This document shows positions 26,966 to 33,530 of a stretch of 64,000 nt of DNA, piece after piece (position 1 is the first letter of the stretch; each line of letters opens with the position of its first letter). This stretch comes from Sutcliffiella horikoshii (lineage in GTDB: Bacteria > Bacillota > Bacilli > Bacillales > Bacillaceae_I), in NCBI RefSeq assembly GCF_008180725.1, contig NZ_VTEV01000005.1, positions 1-64,000 of the forward strand. Direction: 5' to 3'. The position numbers and the translations under genes were made by a program. The notes beneath the pieces are model-generated. The model was not told where the DNA came from, did not search any database, and saw only the letters and a list, made by a program, of their open reading frames with translations.

Positions 26966-27095
26966 AGTAGTAACTTCTACCTCTAAAGTTAATTGTTCTA
27001 CCACTTTGAATAGAACTTCTACATTTCCCGGGTTTTCTTCTACATTTTCCGAGTAAACTTGTACACTTAAGTAAGAGTGTTCTACCATTTTGCTG
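26966..27095. repeat. 21-bp degenerate tandem array (family B, locus 2, inverted)
   Basis: Read on the minus strand, six units of 21 bp carry the same core as 17450-17555 (AAATGGTAGAAC, AAATGTAGAAG, GGTAGAAGTT). It lies between convergent SDR and recX genes. Together with locus 1 this shows a dispersed, orientation-free repeat family. Confidence 0.85.
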
Positions 27096-27115
27096 TTTTT
27101 ACCCTTTGATTAAAG

Positions 27116-27916
27116 TTAATTCCCCTCATGCTCCTCCAGCCACCGGTCAATAAGATCCATCCCGAATCCTTTTCTATACAAGGCGCCCTTCATTTTCATC
27201 TTATAATCGTATCCCTCAAGCCCTGCGTACTTTCGGTGGTATTTTTCTGCCTGTTTTGTGATTGCTTCCCACTCTTCTGATGTATCTTCCTCAAGTTCCG
27301 CCTCTTCCAAAGCTATTTGGATGACGGAATAAGCATATCCCTTCCTCACTAAAGCTTGCTCCACTTTTTGAATCATGATTTTAAAAGAGTCTTTTTTATA
27401 TTTGGGTGCATACTTCAACACAAGCTTTACCGCATGCTCAAGCTCTGTCTCCTGGCTATACTCCGCTTCAAGAACCTCCACAATAATATCCTTGCTTACA
27501 CCCTTTTCAAGCAATTCCTGTTCAATAATTCCTCGGCCTTTCAAGGTAGTGTTCACCTGAGTCCTTACAAATGCATTTGCAAATTCCCTGTCATTTAAAT
27601 AGCCCTGCTCCCTAAGCTTCACGATAATCTCTTTACTAATAAACGGTTCATATTCTTTTTCTTTTAGGTAATCCTCTATTTCTTTTTCCGTTCTCATTCG
27701 AAAAGAAAGATAGTGGACCGCAGCATTATATGCTTTATTAATTTGATCGCTGTATAGGATTTCTTCTATATCCAGCTCATCTAGTTCCTTACCTTTTACT
27801 AGCTGGAACCTCAATAGCGTCGCTTCGTATACAGCAAACGCGTACTCTTCATCCAAGAAAATGTTGAATCTTTCCTTGTTTTTTTGCTGTACCGATATTT
27901 TTGTTATTTTACCCAT
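27116..27916 (-). CDS. recX: recombination regulator RecX
   Basis: A 266-aa RecX protein, which modulates RecA filament dynamics. Several three-helix repeats are visible (AVHYLSFRMRTEKEIEDYL; VKLREQGYLNDREFANAFV; ELLEKGVSKDIIVEVLE; QALVRKGYAYSVIQIALEE). The ATG at 27916 is favoured over the GTG at 27928, which lies in the ribosome site. This is B. subtilis yfhG/recX in its conserved place, divergent from yfhF. Confidence 0.92.
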   Translation of the reverse strand: MGKITKISVQQKNKERFNIFLDEEYAFAVYEATLLRFQLVKGKELDELDIEEILYSDQINKAYNAAVHYLSFRMRTEKEIEDYLKEKEYEPFISKEIIVKLREQGYLNDREFANAFVRTQVNTTLKGRGIIEQELLEKGVSKDIIVEVLEAEYSQETELEHAVKLVLKYAPKYKKDSFKIMIQKVEQALVRKGYAYSVIQIALEEAELEEDTSEEWEAITKQAEKYHRKYAGLEGYDYKMKMKGALYRKGFGMDLIDRWLEEHEGN

Positions 27917-28024
27917 TTTTGCTCTCACTCCGTTTCATAGCACATTGCACCGTATTAAATAAAGGATAATTAGGGAAAAGAACTAATATAGTATGTAAGA
28001 TATTCTCTATGGAGGGTGATATAG

Positions 28025-28936
28025 ATGAAGATTGCCATTGCAGGCGGTACGGGGCTTGTTGGTCAAGCACTGACAGACCATTTAATTGATAAAGGACATT
28101 CCATCTTTATTTTAACGCGAAACACTTCGAATAAAAAGGAAAAAGCAAATGTCACCTATGTAGAGTGGCTAAAAGAATCTTCCACTCCGGAAACAAGTTT
28201 AGTTGGCATGGATGCTTTTGTAAATCTAGCCGGCGAGTCCATTAACAGCGGTCGCTGGACAGAAGAACAGAAAAAGAAAATAGTGAAGAGTCGAATTTCT
28301 TCCACGAAAGAAATAAATAGAATTATCGGCTCATTGGAAAATAAACCGGAAGTATTGGTGAACGCAAGTGCCATCGGCTTTTACGGAACTTCAGAAACGC
28401 ATACATTTACCGAAGGCGACACGACGCCTGGATCTGATTTCCTAGCTTCGACCGTCTATGCTTGGGAAAAGGAAGCAGAGCAAGTAAAGACAGAAGGGAT
28501 CCGTACGGTACTTACACGTTTCGGGATTATTTTAGATAAAGAAGAAGGTGCACTACCTAGGATGATGCTTCCTTACAAAATGTTCGTTGGTGGAAAAATT
28601 GGCTCAGGTGATCAGTGGATGTCATGGGTGCATATTAAAGATGTTGTTGGCGCTATTGCTTTTAGCTTGGAAAATAAAGTGGTAGAAGGGCCAGTGAATG
28701 TAGTCGCACCACATCCAAAACAAATGAAAGATTTCGGTAAAACACTTGGAAAAGTTATGGGCCGCCCACACTGGTTTCCTACACCAGGTTTTGCTCTCAA
28801 GGTGGCGCTTGGAGAAATGAGTGTGCTCGTACTGGAGGGTCAAAAGGTGCTGCCGATAGTATTAGAAGATAAAGGCTATAATTTTTTATTTTCCCATCTT
28901 GATGACGCTCTGTCCGACATATTACAATCAAAGTAA
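28025..28936 (+). CDS. yfhF: TIGR01777 family epimerase/reductase YfhF
   Basis: A 303-aa extended-SDR-like protein of the TIGR01777 family. The Rossmann motif GGTGLVGQAL starts at residue 7. Family blocks VNLAGESINSGRWTEEQKKKI, SAIGFYG and the C-terminal DUF1731 region with FPTPGFALKVALGEMSVLVLEGQKVLP are clear. ATG with GGAGGGTGATATAG upstream. Function of the family is poorly known. The amidohydrolase gene follows after 23 nt, a likely operon. Confidence 0.9.
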   Translation: MKIAIAGGTGLVGQALTDHLIDKGHSIFILTRNTSNKKEKANVTYVEWLKESSTPETSLVGMDAFVNLAGESINSGRWTEEQKKKIVKSRISSTKEINRIIGSLENKPEVLVNASAIGFYGTSETHTFTEGDTTPGSDFLASTVYAWEKEAEQVKTEGIRTVLTRFGIILDKEEGALPRMMLPYKMFVGGKIGSGDQWMSWVHIKDVVGAIAFSLENKVVEGPVNVVAPHPKQMKDFGKTLGKVMGRPHWFPTPGFALKVALGEMSVLVLEGQKVLPIVLEDKGYNFLFSHLDDALSDILQSK

Positions 28937-28959
28937 TGACAGAAAATTAGGAGTCTTCT

Positions 28960-30087
28960 ATGGGTATAGTAATGTTTCGAAACGCAACGGTATATCCCGT
29001 TACATCAGCTCCGATATATAATGCGGATGTGATAACCGAAAATGGAAAAATTAAGACGATTGGTAAAGGATTAGCCGTACCCGAAAACGGGAAAGTGATA
29101 GAATGTAACGAAAAATATTTATTCCCTGGATTTATCGATGTGCACACCCACCTTGGCTTATATGATGAAGGGACTGGTTGGGCAGGCAATGATGCCAATG
29201 AGACAGTTGAACCACTAACTCCCCATATCCGTGCACTAGACGGGGTTCACCCTTTTGACCCTGGATTCCAGGATGCCATTCAGTATGGAATCACGACTGT
29301 TCACGTTATGCCTGGAAGTGCCAATGTTATTGGTGGAACCACGTCAGTAATCAAAACACATGGTGTGAACATCTCCAAAATGATAGTACAAGAAACTGCT
29401 GGGTTGAAGGTCGCTTTTGGTGAAAACCCTAAACGAATTCACAGCCAGGGAAATAAGGATTCCATTACCCGAATGGGCATTATGGGGATGCTTCGCGAAG
29501 CCTTTTATCAGGCAAAATATTACGACAACCCCGAAAATCTGCGTGTAAAGCCCATTATCATGGCTCTTGAGCAAAAGATTCCAGTTCGCATCCACGCTCA
29601 CAGGGCAGATGATATCATGTCAGGTGTCCGTTTTGCAGAAGAATTTAATTTGCGATTTACCATCGAGCATTGTACAGAAGGACATCTGATTGCAAATGAA
29701 TTGCGTGGCCGAAACATGAAAGTCTGTGTTGGTCCAACGATGACGAGGAGATCAAAGATTGAATTGAAAAACAAAAACTGGAAAACCTATCAGGCATTAG
29801 CAGAAGCAGGCGTGGAAGTATCCATCACAACAGACCATCCTTATACCCCTGTCCAATACTTAAATATGTGTGCGGCTTTGGCAGTGAGGGAAGGCTTAGA
29901 TGAACAAAAAGCACTAGAAGGAATAACTATAACAGCGGCTAAAAACCTTAGTGTTTCTGACCGAGTTGGGAGTATAGAAACTGGGAAAGATGCCGACTTG
30001 GTACTATGGTCTCATCACCCGTTTCAATTCCTTGCAAAGCCAGTCATAACAATGGTTGAAGGTGAAATAATTTACCAAAAAAATTAA
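28960..30087 (+). CDS. amidohydrolase family protein
   Basis: A 375-aa metal-dependent hydrolase of the amidohydrolase superfamily (imidazolonepropionase/dihydroorotase-like subgroup). The metal motif GFIDVHTHLG is at about residue 55, with further His ligands at IRIHAHRADD and FTIEHCTE and a catalytic Asp in VSITTDHPYTP; a C-terminal GSIETGKDADLVLW closes the composite beta domain. ATG with TAGGAG seven nt upstream. Follows yfhF closely. Substrate unknown. Confidence 0.87.
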   Translation: MGIVMFRNATVYPVTSAPIYNADVITENGKIKTIGKGLAVPENGKVIECNEKYLFPGFIDVHTHLGLYDEGTGWAGNDANETVEPLTPHIRALDGVHPFDPGFQDAIQYGITTVHVMPGSANVIGGTTSVIKTHGVNISKMIVQETAGLKVAFGENPKRIHSQGNKDSITRMGIMGMLREAFYQAKYYDNPENLRVKPIIMALEQKIPVRIHAHRADDIMSGVRFAEEFNLRFTIEHCTEGHLIANELRGRNMKVCVGPTMTRRSKIELKNKNWKTYQALAEAGVEVSITTDHPYTPVQYLNMCAALAVREGLDEQKALEGITITAAKNLSVSDRVGSIETGKDADLVLWSHHPFQFLAKPVITMVEGEIIYQKN

Positions 30088-30098
30088 CAAAAAAGTTG

Positions 30099-30127
30099 TT
30101 TCTTTTTTAAATAAAATCGAGTATGAT
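30099..30127 (+). promoter_or_regulatory. candidate SigA promoter for the structured leader and GNAT gene
   Basis: TTTCTT, 17 nt, TATGAT, ending about 5-8 nt before the start of the folded leader. The -35 is weak. An alternative TTGTTT at 30096 would give a 20-nt spacer. Confidence 0.5.
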
Positions 30128-30134
30128 ACGTAGG

Positions 30135-30314
30135 TAAACAAAATTAAATCAACTAACAAATGTGTTTAAATGTTAGGGAAGGCAAATGGTGCGCCACCAG
30201 TTATACTGGTTCTAGTGGGTTCGATTCCCACCCCGAAATTTTTTGTAATTTAAAAAATTTCGAGGGTGGGCCAGTCTTCACGTGAACGTGACAGTTCTGC
30301 CCTCAATTGGAGGG
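30135..30314 (+). ncRNA. structured 5' leader, candidate novel riboswitch-like element
   Basis: A leader of about 190 nt before the GNAT start with overlapping helices. P1 is CTAACA/TGTTAG (30153-30176). Next come GGTG/CACC (30188-30198) and ACCAGT/ACTGGT (30196-30210). Helix A GTGGG-TTCGATT-CCCAC (30215-30231) is tRNA T-arm-like. Helix B (30227-30270) is 18 bp with one bulge and reuses the CCCAC. Helix C pairs 30268-30274 with 30297-30302 around an inner CACGT/ACGTG. Helix D CCCTC/GAGGG (30300-30314) buries the Shine-Dalgarno. A/B, B/C and C/D are mutually exclusive. Not matched to a class I know. Confidence 0.6.
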
Positions 30315-30320
30315 TTAGAC

Positions 30321-30884
30321 ATGCTCAAAAAACGTGATTTCCAAGAATCTCAAACTCTTTATGAGTTAATGGTGCACCCTGAAGTCTTCCCTTTTGTGCG
30401 TCATAAAGCGTATTCCTACGATGAGTTTCTTTTCCTTACAAAACAGACCATCGAAGCGGAAGAACGCGGAGAATTGATTTCACGTACCATTCTTGATGAG
30501 TGGGGCACTCCAATTGGAACAATCAATCTCTTCGATGTGCAAGACGGAGCTGGATTTCTAGGCACTTGGCTCGGCAAACCATACCATGGCAAAGGCTACA
30601 ACCAGCCTGCCAAGGACCAGTTCTTCGAGGAACTGTTTTACGAACTCGACATTAAATCCATTTTCATGCGCATCCGCAAAGTAAATGTCCGTTCTACAAA
30701 AGCAGCGGAGAAATTACCTTATGTCGTTCTGGCAAATGAAACACGCAAAAGTCTGCTGGATGAAATCAACGGCGGTGAAGATATTTACAATCTTTATGAG
30801 ATCTCCCGCGACCAATATACTCTATACAAACTTCGCACCGGACACGAAGTGCTGCACGAAGAGCATCAGTTGAAGGAAGCATAA
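30321..30884 (+). CDS. GNAT family N-acetyltransferase (RimJ/RimL-like)
   Basis: A 187-aa GNAT acetyltransferase. The acetyl-CoA loop appears as WLGKPYHGKGYNQPAK (about residues 83-98), followed by IFMRIRKVNVRSTKAAEKL typical of the RimJ/RimL subgroup. The C-terminal 50 residues are an unusual extension. The ATG at 30321 follows GGAGGG by 6 nt, and that ribosome site lies in the leader hairpin; a GTG frame opening at 30282 overlaps the structured leader and is not believed. Acceptor substrate unknown. Regulation by the leader is inferred. Confidence 0.85.
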   Translation: MLKKRDFQESQTLYELMVHPEVFPFVRHKAYSYDEFLFLTKQTIEAEERGELISRTILDEWGTPIGTINLFDVQDGAGFLGTWLGKPYHGKGYNQPAKDQFFEELFYELDIKSIFMRIRKVNVRSTKAAEKLPYVVLANETRKSLLDEINGGEDIYNLYEISRDQYTLYKLRTGHEVLHEEHQLKEA

Positions 30885-30888
30885 TAAA

Positions 30889-30927
30889 TTTTACGCCTGC
30901 CCATTGTTTTGGGGGAGGCGTTTTTTA
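30889..30927 (+). terminator. terminator of the GNAT gene
   Basis: ACGCCTGCCCA / TGGGGGAGGCGT stem followed by TTTTTT. Confidence 0.9.
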
Positions 30928-30988
30928 GTATATTTTCCCACTTATTAGCTAACACTGGTGATATGCAGATATTAAGGAGGGATTCTTG

Positions 30989-31111
30989 ATGAGTGACAAG
31001 AAACGTCGTGAAAAAGTAAAGACAACATTAAGCAAAACACAGGCAGTTACATACTCTCGTGAGTTTAAGATGGCCGATCGAGTTGGCGGATTTACGGAGA
31101 GACGCAGATAG
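30989..31111 (+). CDS. yfhE: YfhE family small protein, 40 aa
   Basis: A 40-residue, very basic protein (begins MSDKKRREKVKTTLSKTQ and ends GGFTERRR) with the YfhE family layout. It is too short for most gene finders, but has AAGGAGG about 9 nt upstream, its own terminator, and lies next to yfhD as in B. subtilis. Function unknown. Confidence 0.8.
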   Translation: MSDKKRREKVKTTLSKTQAVTYSREFKMADRVGGFTERRR

Positions 31112-31139
31112 GCCTATTTAGAAAATATGATAGACTGTG

Positions 31140-31184
31140 AACGTGCCTTCATTCAACATGCATCTGGATGAAGGCTCGTTTTTT
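31140..31184 (+). terminator. terminator of yfhE
   Basis: ACGTGCCTTCAT ... ATGAAGGCTCGT stem followed by TTTTTT. Confidence 0.85.
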
Positions 31185-31198
31185 ATTGTTTTACCTAA

Positions 31199-31261
31199 TC
31201 GGGCGATTTTAGATGCTTTTCGGGCGACTTTTCAAATTTACGGGCGATTCGTAAAATTGTA
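31199..31261. repeat. 21-bp degenerate tandem array (family A, locus 1)
   Basis: Three units each starting CGGGCGA(T/C)T, at 31199, 31220 and 31240 (21 and 20 nt apart), with AT-rich variable remainders. The same core recurs inverted at 43405-43487. It lies between the yfhE terminator and the yfhD leader. The rest of this 31112-31433 gap holds a pyrimidine-rich tract (about 31280-31350) and a hairpin; no gene. Confidence 0.7.
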
Positions 31262-31369
31262 AAAATCCCACATCCTAAAAAACTTCAACCTTCCTCCCGA
31301 ACCATGACCTCTTCTTCTCCAACATCTCCCTCACATCACCGCCCTCTTCTCAGGTTAACCTATTTAAGA

Positions 31370-31407
31370 AGACATAAAGGACCAACATGCATATGTTCCT
31401 TATGTCT
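31370..31407 (+). promoter_or_regulatory. stem-loop in the yfhD 5' untranslated region
   Basis: AGACATAAAGGA pairs with TCCTTATGTCT (one bulge), with an inner AACAT/ATGTT helix. There is no T-run, so it is not a terminator. It ends about 15 nt before AGGAGGG of yfhD and could stabilise the mRNA or affect initiation. Confidence 0.5.
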
Positions 31408-31433
31408 ATCGCATATTCTTAGGAGGGTTTCGA

Positions 31434-31631
31434 ATGGGACGTTCACGCGGACATCAATCAGGTGGCAAGAACAAATCATCACTTCCACAAGTACCTAAGA
31501 ACATGAAAAAAGCTACACAAGATGCAGAATTCGCGAACGAGCAACATGCGGACAATGAGATCCTAGAAGCACAAGCTCGCGCATCAGCAGCTGGAATTAA
31601 ACGGAACAGTAAAAAAGACACCTTTAGATAG
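31434..31631 (+). CDS. yfhD: YfhD family small protein
   Basis: A 65-aa hydrophilic protein starting MGRSRGHQSGGKNKSSLPQ, followed by VPKNMKKATQDAEF and EAQARASAAGIKRN; this layout matches the YfhD family. ATG with AGGAGGGTTTCGA upstream. Probably a sporulation or stress-related small protein; function unknown. It marks the end of synteny with the B. subtilis yfh block. Confidence 0.82.
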   Translation: MGRSRGHQSGGKNKSSLPQVPKNMKKATQDAEFANEQHADNEILEAQARASAAGIKRNSKKDTFR

Positions 31632-31642
31632 TTCCACAATTT

Positions 31643-31681
31643 TGCCGGGTTTGATCCAAAAGGTCATGCCCGGTTTTTTTA
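31643..31681 (+). terminator. terminator of yfhD
   Basis: GCCGGG ... GCCCGG stem around an 18-nt interior, followed by TTTTTTT. Confidence 0.8.
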
Positions 31682-31700
31682 ATTTATATTAATATAAATT
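31681..31700. repeat. perfect 20-bp AT-only palindrome
   Basis: AATTTATATTAATATAAATT is fully self-complementary. It lies directly after the yfhD terminator and 26 bp before the first DnaA box. Confidence 0.9.
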
Positions 31701-31725
31701 AATCGCTAAATTGCGAATAATTTTA

Positions 31726-31765
31726 TGTGGATAAATTTTCAGAATGTTGTTGATAATGTGGATAA
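31726..31765. promoter_or_regulatory. DnaA-box cluster
   Basis: TGTGGATAA, the exact complement of the DnaA box TTATCCACA, occurs at 31726-31734 and 31757-31765. A one-mismatch box TGTTGATAA (31748-31756) abuts the second. All face the same way. There is no dnaA/dnaN gene here, so this is not oriC. The rest of the 31632-31973 gap is AT-rich leader for the kinase gene. Confidence 0.7.
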
Positions 31766-31973
31766 CTGTGTGTATATCCCGTCTATCAAGGAAATCGACT
31801 GTGCACAACTGAAAATAAACATGACTTTAGAACCATAAAACATCAAGAAATACATTACCCAATACCTATATTACAATAATTCTAATCTTTTCCAACCTAA
31901 TCACATTAGATTGATATCAACTACTCCAACGATTAAAATAAAGATACTATAATAAAGCGAGGTGTGGCAGATA

Positions 31974-33482
31974 ATGAGTAACTATATGATTGGATTGGAT
32001 ATTGGCACCTCCACAACCAGATCTGTCATTTTCAATAGAAATGGAGAGGTGATCTCTGAGTCAGAACATGCCTATTCTACCTACCGTCCAAAACCTAGTT
32101 ATTCCGAACAAAATCCTATGGAGATAGAGAGTGCTGCACGTCTGGCCATCTCCACTTCTATTAGCAAATTAAAAATCGCACCTCAAGATATTATTGGACT
32201 AAGTATTTCTGCTCCTATGCATAGTTTGATCTGTATCAATGATAATAACGAACCAATTTCCCCCTTGATAACTTGGGCTGACGGCAGAAGCTATCCACAG
32301 GCTGCCATTATGAAGGAATCTTACGGCCAAGACCTATATGAGCAAACTGGAACACCTATTCATCCCATGTCACCTTTTGTGAAGCTTGTTTGGATGAAAG
32401 AGAATCAATATACACCGTATTATGATGCAACTCGCTTTGTTTCTATAAAAGAATATATTTTATATAAATGGTGCAATACGTGGCAAGTAGATTTTTCTAT
32501 TGCCTCTGCAACAGGGCTTTTCAACATCCATACACTCCGTTGGGATGAAGAAGCACTTGCCATAGCAGGTATCAATGAATCCCAGCTATCCAAGGTGGTT
32601 CCCTGTACCACACAAGTTGGACCACTTTCCGCTGATATCGCAAAAGAATTGTTACTACATACATCTACCCCCATTATCATCGGGGCAAGTGGCGGTGTGC
32701 TTGCCAATATTGGGGTTGGAGCTACGGAAGAAGGAGAAACTGCCTTAACAATTGGTAGCAGTGGAGCTATTCGAAGATTCACCAAACAAAAAACGATTGA
32801 CGCTGAACAACGTACCTTTCAATATGCATTTACGAAAGAAAGTCGTATCGTCGGCGGTGCAACCAACAATGGGACGATTCTCATGCATTGGCTAGCAAGA
32901 CAATTTTCTTCTTTAACAAAAAAGGAAACGGTAGAAGTGTCTGATCTTGAAGCACTTGCTGCAACTTCAAGCGCAGGAGCTAACGGTCTATTTTTCCTGC
33001 CATATCTGAATGGAGAACGTGCGCCAAAATGGAACGCAAAAGCAAAGGGTGGGTGGATGGGCCTCACTCTTGCGCACACAAGTGCAGACATGATTCGCAG
33101 CGTGATGGAAAGTGTTATCTTCAACATGTATGAGATTCATGATAAGCTGCATGAAAACATACATCCTACAAAAAAACTGGTGGTCAGTGGTAGCTATGCT
33201 CGATCGCCTCTATGGGTACAGATGACAGCAGATATTTTTCGCAAAACGGTCATCTTACCGGAAAGTACCCATGCTACTGCATGGGGTGCTGCTTGGTTTG
33301 GCATGTTTGCACTAGGAGAAGTTGAGTCCCTTGAAGCTATTAAATCATATATTCCCATCAAGCATGAGGTATTGCCTACTGTTCGAAATGTGGCCATGTA
33401 TGAAGAATATTACCACCTCTACCGGGAGCTATATAATAAAAATAAACCGTTATTTGCAGAAATCGACCGGTTGCAATATTAA
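31974..33482 (+). CDS. FGGY family carbohydrate kinase, gluconokinase-like
   Basis: A 502-aa FGGY kinase that phosphorylates a sugar or sugar acid. N-terminal GLDIGTSTTRSVIF is the phosphate-binding motif. SEQNPMEIE, TWADGRS and the C-terminal GERAPKWNAKAKGGWMGL and VVSGSYARSPLWVQMTADIF blocks resemble GntK. The ATG at 31974 has GAGGTG upstream; the GTG at 31962 overlaps it. No gluconate permease or regulator is adjacent, so the substrate is uncertain. Convergent with the NhaC gene. Confidence 0.8.
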   Translation: MSNYMIGLDIGTSTTRSVIFNRNGEVISESEHAYSTYRPKPSYSEQNPMEIESAARLAISTSISKLKIAPQDIIGLSISAPMHSLICINDNNEPISPLITWADGRSYPQAAIMKESYGQDLYEQTGTPIHPMSPFVKLVWMKENQYTPYYDATRFVSIKEYILYKWCNTWQVDFSIASATGLFNIHTLRWDEEALAIAGINESQLSKVVPCTTQVGPLSADIAKELLLHTSTPIIIGASGGVLANIGVGATEEGETALTIGSSGAIRRFTKQKTIDAEQRTFQYAFTKESRIVGGATNNGTILMHWLARQFSSLTKKETVEVSDLEALAATSSAGANGLFFLPYLNGERAPKWNAKAKGGWMGLTLAHTSADMIRSVMESVIFNMYEIHDKLHENIHPTKKLVVSGSYARSPLWVQMTADIFRKTVILPESTHATAWGAAWFGMFALGEVESLEAIKSYIPIKHEVLPTVRNVAMYEEYYHLYRELYNKNKPLFAEIDRLQY

Positions 33483-33490
33483 CTATAAAT

Positions 33491-33530
33491 GAAAGAGCTA
33501 GCAGCCATTGATGACTGCTAGCTCTTTTGT
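33491..33530. terminator. bidirectional terminator between kinase and NhaC genes
   Basis: Perfect 14-bp stem AAAGAGCTAGCAG(C) / CTGCTAGCTCTTT with A/T runs on both sides. Confidence 0.93.

Noticed and set aside
30188-30240. A functional tRNA gene
   Set aside because: The T-arm-like hairpin is good, but no acceptor stem or 7-nt anticodon loop can be formed.
30240-30285. A second T-box in front of the GNAT gene
   Set aside because: AGGGTGG is present, but the rest of the T-box core (ACCGCG) and the terminator are missing.
31681-31765. Chromosomal origin oriC
   Set aside because: Only two exact DnaA boxes, no dnaA/dnaN or rpmH neighbours, and no long AT-rich unwinding region beyond the palindrome.
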